NCBI GenBank assembly: GCA_947579665.1
Contig: OX388351.1
Coordinates: 62,070,939-62,134,938, forward strand
DNA length: 64,000 bases
Direction of reading: 5' to 3'
Source: Sympetrum striolatum
Taxonomy: Eukaryota; Arthropoda; Insecta; Odonata; Libellulidae
Shown: in pieces, positions 11,651 through 23,680 of the stretch
Layout: the number at the start of each line of letters is the position of its first letter
How positions within the stretch are numbered: the first letter of the stretch is position 1
Notes under the pieces: generated by a model
Told to the model about the DNA's origin: nothing
The model's input: only the letters and a program-made list of their open reading frames with translations
The model's database searches: none
Made by a program: the position numbers and the translations under genes

Positions 11651-14600
11651 GGGAATTTGCAAGAAGAAACCCTCCATAAAAGAGACAAACCGCTCGGTTG
11701 GAAAGGAGGACAAAATTCCCTTGATAATATTTAAATATCGGTTTGCTTGAGTATAAAATATTCTATTCATAAAAAACCCACGCTCTGAATTCATTTAAAC
11801 TCGTGACGTAATTTGATAAATTAATTGTAAAGAATAAATCGGGTACTTACAATACTATAACAAATAGGTCTTCCCTTAGGTAGAAATGAGCTTGAGAAAG
11901 AAAGCAAAGCCCTCAAACACTCAATAGCTTCAACTTGTAAGGTACACAAGTTTTCCATATTTTTAACAATCCCTGCCTCATCAGAAATCGATAAAATCAT
12001 ATTTTTCTTGTATCTCCATACATTTCAGGGCAATGCATTAGTTTAAATGATAATTGCATGGTTTGCGGAACCATCATTATATTATGTACAGGCAGCTCCA
12101 AAACTGACGGGTGAATTAAAAAAAATGAAATTAAAGGCTCGGATATCGTTCTAAATCCATCGTAACTAACTTTGAAATACTATACTAACTACTGAATTTA
12201 CGCGAATACTTCAGCAATCCCTATCGATTTCTATTTTTATGTATTTCATTTTCAAAAGCACTCGTCAATGTTTGGACACACTGTAGACACGTATTGTAGA
12301 CTGTATTATAATGAATCGTGTGCTATTTTGATGATTTATCAGATGCGTCAAGGTAAATCCAAATGCGTTAATTTTCTCTTTTGATAATTCAATTGCCAGT
12401 GAATTGAATGATTTACGGCCATCGTGCACCTACGTGCATATCGTAGCAGATTTAAATCAAATGACGGTGAATATACATGGCAATGAACAAGTTTAATCGT
12501 GAGCGGCTCCGTGCACGAGTGGTTGGGAATCCCTCATGGAAGCCTCTTTGTTAATTTCCTTTCGATTGAAATTGCGAGCATGAGATAACGTGATCTCGTA
12601 GCACACCCTGTCGCAAATCGGGAAAACCTTACAATGATTCCATAAATTCCATAAAAGTTTTATTGGCACCTATACTCGTTTGCATAAATACGTTGTATTT
12701 TACACCAGACTATCTCATACCTTCCTACTTTATCGTCTTTACTAAATGTATTGCTTATTTCTCAATGTTAAAGTCTACTAGAAATCAAAACTCTAATTCT
12801 CAGGCAGTTGCATACAGATATGATGTTAACTATTTACATTGACGGCGTAACTATGTGCATTGCTCACTTCGTGATTATAAATTCATCTAAAAGTCGCTAA
12901 AAAGAAGGCAGAAGGGATATAATAAGTTTATACCGGTATTATATCCAGTTGATGGAGCTATTCTTAGTGCGATGAGTTCAAATTGTTTTGCGATTGTTCA
13001 AATTATGTATTCACTTTGGCGAGTTCGACCAACGATTATTTGCAAGAACGCTGCTATAGATTTCAGTTTTTTCAATAGGTTATCGGAAATATTCAAATCC
13101 TTAGGCTGGGAAACAGATACTAAGTTTCAAGAAATATACTTGGAGCTCTGCCAATGTAAAATAAGGATAATTCCTGCTATCCATCGGTAAGATATATTTA
13201 GCCTCTAAGCCAGCAGATTTCTGTAACTAACTGCTGGAATGTATAGATAATTCTAGTTAATTGGCAGTTGCATTCATTAAAACTGACTACTATATCTTGG
13301 AATCTCTTGCGATGCAAAAGAATAAATTTGTAACAAGTTATTAGAATTATAGAATTACTGAACCTTAGGTCCTTACTGGCAACATCCAAAAATGTACCAC
13401 CATTTAATTAAACTTTTTAATTTTATGCATAAACCAAATAATATTGAGGGGCTTATGAGCTATTTACGATGTGTTGAAGGGACAGTCAACTTCAAAAATC
13501 AGAAGTAGTTTCACTCGTTGAACTTCGTCACTCTGACAAGGTGGACATTTTCGTAGGCGTGAACCTTGACCAACTTTTGTCATTGAGAATTCAAGATAAC
13601 TTTGAGACTTATGTCCCACAGCTTTTTAAATTTCTGTATCACATTTAGGAGAGTCCAGCAGCCATTTTCACGATTATTTTTCTTTAATTATTTCTCTCTA
13701 TTCAGGTATTTTTGACTTAATTCTTCCCTGCGATGTATTTTCCAGGAATCTTAACGCTTTGTTCATAATACAAGTAGTCCACGAGATATATCGACGGCTG
13801 CCAGAATACACTGCGAAATAGTAAAGCATTCGCTTTGAATTAATTTTTCATTCTTTTAATCATAATTCCATGGATGCATAGGTCTCAATTATATAGTAGG
13901 AGTTGATGTTTGCTAATATATAAACTAACATGTATTTAAGCAATTCCGTTTCTGTTGCTTTTTTCATTAACAACTCATCTGCTTGCTAGTTCGTTTTAGA
14001 TAGTTTCTCTTAAACATATTTATGTATAAACCATTTTACCATGTTCTTACCGTATTTTATATTAGACTTTACGACAAGATGTGATTAGTATTCTTGTAGT
14101 GCTTTCAACTGCCACTGCTCTGCAAGACAAATCTTAACATCTCGAAGACGATAATTTTATTAAATCAGAGTTGCGTTATTTCCATAGATATATTTTGTAT
14201 ATTGTATTCTCAATGACTTAGTCACATTTTTATAGATCCGTTAACTTGTTTATTGCTCTGATTCTATGAAAGTTGCCGAGGTATGAACGACAATGAACAT
14301 CCGCATTGGTTTCGTCAATCAATACTGGTTGCTACTCACCAAACGCTATAATATTAAGTGTGTTTAGGACTTTCTTACTCATTTTACGTAGTTCCTTTCC
14401 AAATATTTTGGAAATCAACAATTGAGGGATACAGGATCTAACTAACATTCGAGCTAATCCTATCATGAAAGCTATTCATTAAGTAAATCATCGTATTTGG
14501 TTATCCATTACACAATAACGGAGATTAGAGTTGCGGAAACTTCATTTAAGGGACGGAATTCGATGCAAGTAATGAATAAATCAAATGCAGCGGTTGAATC

Positions 14601-15734
14601 AACTGGGGAAATACGCGGAGGGTGTGATAGAAAGGAAGACCAAGAAAGACAAGATTTAAGATTGCTATCGGCTGGCATGAACTAAGTTTATGTAACAAAG
14701 AGAAACAATAAAATCAAGCACGTGCAAAGGCAGCTATCAATAGGAACTAGTCTATTATTTCCTATTTCTCAATTATTTTAATGAGGCTTGTTTCACATCC
14801 TTGGTGCTGGTGGTGCTACCTCCTTTTAAAATCACCATGTATATTCTCCTTATCAATTTGTGTTATCAGCCCATTATATGCGGCCTTAAACTAAATCGTT
14901 GAGACAAAAATATACTTTCTAAAAATACTACTTTATTTCGTATTAATGGGCAAAGGATAGGATTCAAATTATCAGATGCGCGTAGCGCTGAGACTAGATC
15001 TATACCCCAATCAGGAGTCATCAGAAATCCGAAAAATGCCCGATTTGTTATGAAATACGTGAAAGTGGATATCGGAGAGGATTAAGTCAGTACATAGCAG
15101 TAAAGTATATCGAATTAATAATATGTATATAAATTTAACTGAATTACGGATTGACATTATATAGAGCAGCGGTCGCTAGCTGGTCGTCTGCGAAACGCCG
15201 ATGATCTGTGAGAAGATTTTGGCTGTTGCTCTGTGAAAAACTTTTACATTTTTAATTATAATATTTTTTAACTATTTACAATATTATAGTTATTGTACTC
15301 TTCGCTCTCAAACCGCATCCTCTTAGTGTCACCAGCACAAGGTAGACGAGCGAATGCACGAATTCCATTTTAATAAAATTGAACTTTTATGATCATTATT
15401 TTACGGTGTTGGTTTGCTCCTTCACGTTATTCATCTGCAGGATTCATTATACATAAATATTAGAAAAATAGTATAAAATAAATATGATGTATAAAGATGA
15501 TTTATACTTTTCCACATATTTGTGGAGAAGTGTATGTACGTATACTTATGTGTAAAAGTATACATAGTTATTGTGTTATGATATATAAAAGGAGGGTATT
15601 TAATATGAATTTCTCGATTATTATTTTCTATTCTCCTATAATTTTGTGGAGTAAAAAATTAAATCTATTTAAGAAGGCCTTACTGAAATCCATGATAAGG
15701 AAAGGCAGGAATAAAAAAACTCATTACGTAATTT
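11651..15734. other. Gene-free stretch with a possible conserved patch at 12300-12640
   Basis: I see no exon or repeat family. The patch from about 12300 to 12640 is less AT-rich and contains several homeodomain-like TAAT/ATTA words next to CpG-bearing words. That composition is often seen in conserved enhancers, but this is only suggestive. The perfect palindrome ATACCGGTAT lies near 12931. The frames at 12972-13190 and 14497-14685 are unassigned. Confidence 0.35.
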
Positions 15735-15876
15735 CACATACATATTCAAACAACCTGTTTCGGCACAGGTCGGCCATCATTGAGTGTGGAAGATGCATGC
15801 AACCACAGTCATAAGTATTCCTTTCCTGATGATGAACTACCTGTGCCGAAAACGATAGTGTTTGAAAATGTATGCG
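15735..15876. repeat. Inverted pair of CTGATGA...GCCGAAA repeats
   Basis: The left arm (15735-15770) and right arm (15839-15876) are imperfect inverted repeats sharing ACCTGTGCCGAAA and a flanking TTTGAA-ATGTATG block. On the plus strand the right arm carries CTGATGA (15825-15831) followed by GCCGAAAAC. On the minus strand the left arm carries AATGATGGCC followed by GTGCCGAAAC. The two motifs point away from each other. The same divergent layout is seen in the palindrome at 62828-63042, and a single copy with the same core sits at 35846-35877. The motif type is widespread in animal repeats. Confidence 0.6.
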
Positions 15877-15919
15877 AATATACATAAGGAGTTATTTTAT
15901 TCCTAATTGTTCTTATTAT

Positions 15920-16680
15920 GAGGAGACCCGTTTTTTTCCAAGCATTGGAATGGACATACCCTTTAAATGACCTCCTGTGTCCACCTTATCAGTTGCTTAA
16001 CAGAGCGCGAGTTCGTCGGCATCCCTTACTCTGCTGCTGGTTTTTTGCCATAGGCGCAGCGTGGGTGAAACTCAGCCTCCCTCGTTTTGTTTTGCACCAA
16101 CAGGCGCACATTTGCGTTATAATGCATTGGAACGCGAGGGAATCTCCGAAAAAACGGATTGTTATTGCAGCGAGTAGTCCCGCATCTGGAATGGATGGTG
16201 CGAAATGCGATTGAGGAGTCATCGAGGCACGCTTATCGAGGGGAACACGCCGCGAAAATCGGGTCTCCAGGCGATTCTCCTTCAATCGAGACGCCTTGAG
16301 CCGTGCTATGAATGGCGGGAGAATCGATGGCAGGTCATTGGGTGGGAGGTAAAAGTGGATGGGCGGGTGGTGGTGTTCCGTGACCTGGTTAACTCGTTTT
16401 TTGGCTCTTTTGTTTGGCTGCGAAATGTCAGCATGAGAAACCACACCGACCCCTAAATACTGCCTTCTTGACGACAACGACCAAGGATTAGAAGCGATAG
16501 GTCGATTTTTGGCGGCGAAACGGCGCTTTTTCCCGCCTTTTAGAGACGCGGGTAAGCAGAGACAAATGCGCCCGACGAAATACTTTCGTTATTTTGGAGT
16601 CCCAAACTAGATTCCCGTGCCTCGGAGTGGGTCGATTGGCAGATGGGGAAGGGGAAAGAATAGTCGACATCAATCGATCA
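15920..16680. other. GC/CpG-richer islet
   Basis: This is one of the stronger GC-rich islets. It carries several overlapping long frames on both strands (minus 15989-16477, 162 residues, and plus 15918-16214). Opposite-strand frames that are open together usually reflect composition rather than coding. No splice sites or protein motifs support an exon. A promoter or conserved regulatory element is the likelier reading. Confidence 0.4.
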
Positions 16681-19600
16681 CTGAAATGTATAGTCGATAT
16701 TTATAGTCTATATCGGCATAGTAATCGATAAATCAGCGATTTAGCAAATGTCCTCTTTTCGTTCTCCTTTGGGATATTTTTAGGTTTCCAGTTTCTCGTT
16801 CACTCTTGTAAATGAAATTGGCCATACTTTGCTTTGAAATACGAGAGACGAATGCCGGAAAGTTCCCGTTCCAGAGAATTTCCTTGTCAAATATATGGAA
16901 TACCCGTTTGAAGTGCATGAATGAAAAAGCTTTTCGCGACGAATCCTAGAGGTAAATAGATGTAATTTTAGTGCATTCAGCGGTCCCTAGGTATTGGATT
17001 TATATATAACATTCGAAGTGGAACAGGAAGCTCGAGTTTCACATGCAAGGATTCCACTCTATACCACCTCAAACAATCCTTTATGAAAATATACATGAAG
17101 GAAGCATATCTCCCATTACTTCTTTGCACATCAATGCTATCCTTTTTTGAATGCACTATGAGGTGAGAGAAGTACATTTTTCGTTCTGTAAGTGAAAGGT
17201 CTTCGACGAAACGCCTTTAATTAAGAAGTGAAATCGCGGCGACCTAAATGATGTTGATTTCTTTCATTTTGCATTTCGGTAATCAATTATCACTTGTTCT
17301 TAATTTTATTTTTTTCATTGTTCAAAAATGGACATGGACAGATACTTTTTGATTAAAATATTGAGGAAATGCGGTCGAAGCTGAAAAGTTTTTGTCGGAA
17401 TGGAATCGTTATTTTAGGAGGTTGGTTCGGGAAATTTAAAATGTTTACATCTATTTTCTTTTTTGTGTATGCACAAATAATTACATGTACACGATGAATA
17501 ACTATTTAAAGATTCTAAATATGCATTTTTCGGGATTTTCTTTCCATCAACGGAGCTCTTAGTATACTCAAGATATGTTTCATCAAATATACAGTTCTTT
17601 TTCAACCAAATCATTTCATCAGATGAGTAAATAACCGCTTTCACTCCTATGATTCAACCACATTCGGATTTAATTGCAAATCTTAAGGATTAATACATTT
17701 TTCTATCATGCGTGTTTCTCCGTGGAATGATAACAGTTTCGTAATTTGTGATATGAATTTGCAAAGATTTCTCTTCAATGCTCACTCATAATTTAGATTG
17801 GCTTTCAAAGGTACTATGTCATAAAACCAGCATTTATCTTCAACTAAAGGATTTGATTATTTATCAATGGCGGGAGTTCATTTCAAGGCTGGAGATCTTT
17901 GAAAGATTCACTTAATGTTGTATGTAAATCTCTTGAGTAAAGAAAATAGCTGGAATTGATCTAAATATTTTCCCTGTAAACTCACTGGTTATCATCATTT
18001 ACGTACCCACGCATATTTAAATACAATACCGGAGTCCGTCGAATTTAACCTTTCTTATAATCCGAAACGTATACACCAGCGATACGCAAGGTTGTATTCT
18101 GTAATCTTTTCTAGGTCGGAAGCAGCCTTTAAGTATTTTTGTTCTCACCATAGGTTTCATTGTTATATCTTAATATATATATTTGCATGATGTTAAAAAT
18201 GTTTTATATTAGAAAAAATTTCATTTATAGTTTACATACGAGGTTTTCACACGTAGCAGATCACTCGCAGTATATCTGAGAGTTATTGAAAGTATATTAA
18301 AAGGTGATATTTTTGCCATTATTTATCAGTAATTTATCTTAGTCATATTTCTGATTAAATAAAATTTCCCGTGAAAGATACTGTTTAAGAGATAAGATTT
18401 CCAGTGTGATGTAATGTTCTCCAGTTTTGGAGGTAATAAATTGAAGGGTGTGATTGAAACCAAAAATGAATTCTCTTCTTTCCATGCAATCAGTTTCGAC
18501 GTCCCCGTTACATTCTTTATTGTGAGACTTAGCCTACTTTTCCACGGGTCGCTCAGTGGACACCCACAAACATTCGTACATAATTCGCTTGACAGGAGGT
18601 GCCATGACCTCTTTCATACTTTCTGGTGTTGTTGTATGCAACACGCCAACTTTTCACGTCTCCAAAACTCCTGCTCTCTAGCAGTACTTTCCCTTTAATC
18701 TTTTTCGGCGATCCTTCCTGAATCTGTATATACTGCAGTATTTCAATCGTTCAATTCACATTTGAACCGATATTTTTCACTTACATTAAGAATGGGTGTT
18801 TTTGTGATTTGAATCGCAAAATAGCGGTCGTAAATCAAAAGATGATGTCTTGAAATACATAAATAGTTTTATGGTGAATGGATACTAAAACCATGTCGCC
18901 GCTGATGAATGCGTTCTCGCGATCTATTACGTCTTTAGCATAGATTTTGTAATAACAAAGGGAGAAAAGGTTGATAAACAAATGCCGGTCTTCTATATTT
19001 TTAAGCTATAAGCTCTAACCGATAACGGGAAATTCCGTAGATCTTTTCTACAGGTTTATCCTGCCAATTGCCTTTCAGCGTTTGAAAGGGGTGCTCTGCT
19101 TTTACGATCTCCGAAAAGCTCTTTTTTTCGTCTGATCTCCCTCGTTTTAATGATTACTGTAGAATATTTTTGCCTTTAACATCACAACATTACGGAGTAA
19201 TTTTGAGCAAATTTTTAACTGAAACGAGAAAACGACAAAACAAGACATGGGACTGGAGACTTATATTACGAGATTCTGCAAAGACTCGACCAAAATCCGA
19301 GAGGAAACTTTGCGACAGTTTGATACTCCGAGGAAATTACTCATATAGACAAAGTTGCACTGGCTAAAACCACGTGTCTTATCTCCATCCCTTTGAAAGA
19401 CTTACTTGTTTACTATCGATGTAAGAAGTGATTGAAAATAATCAAGGGAATGTTTGAAAATATTGAATTTAAACTCCGCAGTACCTGGAAAGCAAGTGCA
19501 TTTCGTGTTTTTCTTCAAGATATCTGCCATTAATCTGAAGGTTTATTTAAAATATCGTGTTTATACATCTATTTTCACGGTATGTTTCGATTCTTGAGGT

Positions 19601-19898
19601 TGGGTAACTCATTTTAGTTGCTAAATTAACGAAAAGTGTGTTCAAAGTAAGTTTTTGGTACAAAAAGGCGCAAATGTTATTCTATCGATGTTGACATTGT
19701 TTCTTTTAAAAATAACTTCACAGAACATCAGCGTAGTATTTTTGTATTCATTAAGAATTACGAAAATAAAATTTAAAACTTTCTTTTATCATTCTATCGA
19801 TATGATTATTTTTATATGCATTTTAATGCATTCTTATAATACAACACATCTATGTGGGAATTTAACCTGTATGTGTTAAATAAATTAATATTATTATT
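16681..19898. other. Gene-free stretch
   Basis: No gene, RNA or recognised repeat was found. Short frames here (for example 17414-17644 minus, 18414-18698 plus and 19655-19879 plus) show no motif. Near 19875-19898 a TAAATAAAT followed by ATT repeats could be the 3' tail of a decayed retrotransposon, but nothing upstream confirms it. Confidence 0.35.
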
Positions 19899-19950
19899 AA
19901 CCCGTTATGATAATTTGTGAATCATATATTATTCACCGCATTAACAGGTT
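19899..19950. repeat. Imperfect hairpin
   Basis: The outer segments AACC/GGTT, the middle segments GTTA/TAAC and the inner segments GTGAAT/ATTCAC are nested around an AT loop, giving an imperfect 52-nt foldback. It may be a worn miniature transposon end or chance. Confidence 0.35.
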
Positions 19951-22250
19951 TCTTTCTGTGAATTACCGCGACGATATATTACCTACGTAATTAACGCATC
20001 AAAGTTACCTTTAATGTCATGAATTATATTTCATCCACTCAACTTTGGAATTTCATTTATATAAATATAGGTAATATGAAACCCAACAATACTACTGAAT
20101 AAGTATATTATTTTTTTTTATTTAAACAGAATTTTTCAGAAGATTTAATTCTGATTAATCGAACGAAACTAGGGAGTATCACAATGTAACCAGAAATTTG
20201 TTTATCAATGGTTTTATCATAGATTGACGTCATTTGGCCATCATTGCGTAGGATTTCATTACGAAAGTATAGAGAATTAACGAGAGGAGAATGAAGCTGA
20301 GTCCCAGCTAATTTAATGCTCCATGAGCAGCTTCCGAGTAGTGGAATCCTCTTAGTATCCTAATTTTCATTGAGTACCTATCCAATTACGCTCAGATATT
20401 TCATAACGAGCATTTTCATCAAACATTACACGTTCCACAAATGCACAACGAAGTGATCTGACGAAGCATCTTGTATTTGTGTCGCATGGAATCTACGCCT
20501 GTCTTGACATCTGCATAAGTATTTGAAAAATACGTGGATGAAATAGGGAAATTTCAAGAGCAAAACTATTTATCACTATGTTGCACGCATACATCGGGAA
20601 TTTTCTATTTTAAGACATAAATGTGAAGGCATTTCAATGGCGTTTTCAGATCGATAGAGATATTTCCTATGCACGTATACTACGGCTACAGCATCGAAGA
20701 CATGGACTCCAAGAAAGAAGGAAATGAGTAAACATTTTGATCAAATACCCTGTATACAATTTCATCTTTTAAATATTTGATATTCTTCTTTTGATCGTAC
20801 AAATTAAGTTACTACATATATGCATAAAAGGATTAGTTAGTGGCTTATACATTTTCTATGATAGTATTTGTACCTCTTGCATACGTAACCTATATATTTA
20901 ACTTGATCGTTGGATGTCTATTAAACTATTAAATATGAATATCATCATAAAATAAACTTTAATTGTCGTTTCATTTGTCATCTGCTATTTAGCGAAATTT
21001 TAAACATGATTAGATAGCTCATATTTGCCTAAGAATGAAAATTTGAGTCGATAGTTTACTTGATGATACTGTTCCGTATTCAAAAGCTTCAATTTAATTA
21101 ATGCCGAGGAAGGTAAAAGATTTTTCAAATAGCGTCGTTAATAATATAATTCTAGTTTTTCTAAAAAGGATACATCCTGGGATTACAGTGATTCAATACG
21201 TTACTCCGCTGAAATCCTCCCTTATACTCGTTTCTCTCTCAAAATCTAATTAAAAAGTACCAGTGCAAGATCTGAACAAGAATATAAAGGATAACGGCTT
21301 GATAAAAACTGTTAGGTCTCTATTCGTTGTGGGACTTCATTTCGTTGTAGAAAATTTTCCAAAGACTATAAACTGAATGAGCATTTTTCAAAGTGTAGCA
21401 TTGAACGGTATACATTTCAATTTGGCTAGCAAGATACGGGTGGATACTGAGTACTAAGGCAACAAGTGGATTTCTTTTCGAAGTAAAAATATTTTCTCTC
21501 GTTGAAGATAATTTTTCATATGAAAATATTTTCTCACTACAGTGATTGTTTTTTTTATTTTCTCACGCCTAAACGGTGTATGATGAATGTGCTTTTATAT
21601 CTTTTTATGCCAATGATCAAATAAGGGGATTCCATTCCATTCCTAGATGCTGGAATTTCTTGAATTGGGTAACTTAGTCACGTCGAACCGATTACTCGTC
21701 TTTGTATTTTCCGTTTAAGTGTTAGGAAAATCGGAATGATTTCCTCATCCGCATATTACGAAACGCAGTTACCTTTCATAGGTACGAAGAGGTAGTTGTG
21801 CTAGGTTTTAAATCAGTGTAAAGCAAAGAGCTTGATTATCATTGAATTTCTTTGATTAATATTTATTTTGGCGTGGATGTATCTTATCTCTAAGGTGCTT
21901 GGAACTTCAGTCACAGCAAATGATTGCATGGACAGCTAATAGCACTTCATACGTTCGTGTTTATTTTCCCATTTATCTGGTTTTCTTCCTTTATACCTTT
22001 TTATTCCGAAATAGATTATCACAGATTTGTTTTTGCTTCTTTTCTTAGTAATCTTTGTTTTGTCATTCTCTTCATAATTTCAGTAAATGTACAGTGACTA
22101 CAGTTTACAGTACAGTGTAAATGATAGTGACGAAATTTCCATAACTGATTTCACTCAAGCTCATCGTCATTAGGCTAATTACTTGCACTCTGAACCCTCC
22201 CTATGCTTCAGCCGCTAATGTGAAAGATAAGTCATTTATATTATAACTGT
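19951..22250. other. Gene-free AT-rich stretch
   Basis: I see no coding, RNA or repeat signal beyond low-complexity AT. The phrase AAAATATTTTCTC occurs twice near 21490 and 21525. Confidence 0.4.
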
Positions 22251-22311
22251 CGTAATAAAGCGACTTTTATTTTGCGAGATTGAGACTAATACGTTTTTTT
22301 ACTACTAATCC
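22251..22311 (-). mobile_element. Antisense copy of the retrotransposon 3' end
   Basis: The minus strand reads TATTAGTCTCAATCTCGC followed by an AATAAAA-rich stretch and CTTTATTACG, matching the 3' terminal block of the element at 3685-4634. The microsatellite tail is eroded. Confidence 0.45.
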
Positions 22312-22859
22312 TTCGCCATATAATATTTTAAGGATAATTATTGTTTCGTAAAAGATTCTTATTTCTTTTTAAATATTTTTAGTGCTTCTATAGTCCCACC
22401 CTCATCCTCAAACCGTTGCAAGTCCTTGTTCTGTCAATTTTAATCTATATTATTAATAATAAGTAATGCCATTATATATTCCTAAAATATTGAAAATTCT
22501 CTTTGTTAGGCTTTGATGAAATACTCTTCAATCAGTAAGATTCAATTTTCAAATTATTTCGAATTATTCTTTGGGAGCAACAGTAGGTCGATTGGAGGTT
22601 TTCATCACCAATTAAATTTATGACTCTGTACCTTTTAAAATCCCTTTAAATTCTATCTAGAGTAAATATAAGTAATGCAAATGAGAATCCACGAAAAGAC
22701 ACTCTTACCGTGAATCTTATCGATAAAAGAGATTTAAATGATCCATTGAAGCGCTAGCTTGTGTGAATAAGAATAAGGTAGAATATATATTAATAATTTA
22801 ATGAAATTCAATTATACAAATTCTCAAATTTACTTCTTCCGTTGATTTCGTATTCTCAG

Positions 22860-23013
22860 TATGATGGAACGACACAATCACTCCTAGAAAACCACTTCAA
22901 AATGCAGAAAGGTGGAACTCTTTTAGAACTGCTTGAGCTTGCGAATTCCCAACCTGAGGAATATTCAAAAAAGATTCCCGTGAATGAGGAAACGCTCACA
23001 GACCGTGAACGTC
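22860..23013 (+). CDS. Probable internal exon of a host gene, unidentified protein
   Basis: This is the only convincing host exon in the window. The acceptor is TATTCTCAG at 22851-22859, and the donor GTAAGT at 23014-23019 matches consensus fully. The 154-nt exon starts in phase 0 and ends one base into a codon. The open frame closes at 23031-23033, just inside the next intron, as expected of a real exon. The 51-residue product is hydrophilic and helix-prone. It includes KGGTLLELLELANSQPEE, in which LLELL fits the LxxLL nuclear-receptor-binding pattern, and it ends in NEETLTDRER, a charged run that could lead into a basic region. I do not recognise the protein. Neighbouring exons must lie outside the window or be too short to see. 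Confidence 0.55.
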
Positions 23014-23619
23014 GTAAGTTGCATTCCCGCTGAAATCGGAACTCGAATACTTTTCAAGGTGAGCAGCGCGGGCGGCTGTTTTCATATGTATATGTTAGAG
23101 CGAAGTAGTTCAAACGAGGATGGGAGACGCGGGAGGCTAATGGGCGAGGAGGAAGGGTAACGTACGACTAATGTATGCGCGCGGGCGACCCGATTATGCA
23201 GTTTTTCAGGGTCAAGTGAGAATGGCAATCTCGGCGGAAGAGCACTCTCAATTATTTCAGGAAAGCATGTGTGCCGGGGCGAAAAGAGAGCGTTGGAGTG
23301 GATTCGCCTGAGGATTCTCTAAATCTCCTCCTACCTCAACATCCTCTCCACCTCTCCTCAGCACACCCCCCTCCCCCGATGCATTTTCTTAATTAATGCC
23401 TCGTCATCACCGCGACTAAATCTTAACGTAGCCATTCTATTCAGCTCATCTTCAGGATTCATTCGATTCGTTATTGCACTCGCTGGGACGAGACTGAAGT
23501 ATCCTTTTGGAATTCGAGACATATTACTTTTTTTGTAATTTCCTTGGAAACGAACATATCTAGTAATCTCAGGGTATTATTCCTTTTAATTATTACCATC
23601 AAACGAATTTTCAGTGGAA
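23014..23619. other. Intron start with GC-rich islet
   Basis: Immediately downstream of the probable exon, about 23040-23480 is rich in GC and CpG (for example GCGCGGGCGG near 23066 and GCGCGCGGGCG near 23176). A second donor-like AAGGTGAGC lies at about 23057, but the reading frame is already closed by then. The islet could be an intronic enhancer or an internal promoter. Confidence 0.4.
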
Positions 23620-23680
23620 ATAATAATAATAAATCGTCTATATTTGGGCGAGATTAAGACTAGGTATTCTTCCATCTAAT
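23620..23680 (-). mobile_element. Antisense copy of the retrotransposon 3' end with AAT tail
   Basis: The minus strand reads ATTAGATGGAAGAATACC, then CTTAATCTCGCCC, then TAGACGATT and a tail of TTA units. This is the clearest of the three antisense copies of the block at 4565-4634. Confidence 0.55.

Noticed and set aside
15989..16477. 162-residue minus-strand ORF
   Set aside because: It overlaps open plus-strand frames in a GC-rich islet, has no splice support and no recognisable domain.
23440..23455. Minus-strand CCTGAAGATGA as a fourth hammerhead-like core
   Set aside because: No GAAAC or GAAA with a pairing stem follows within the needed distance.
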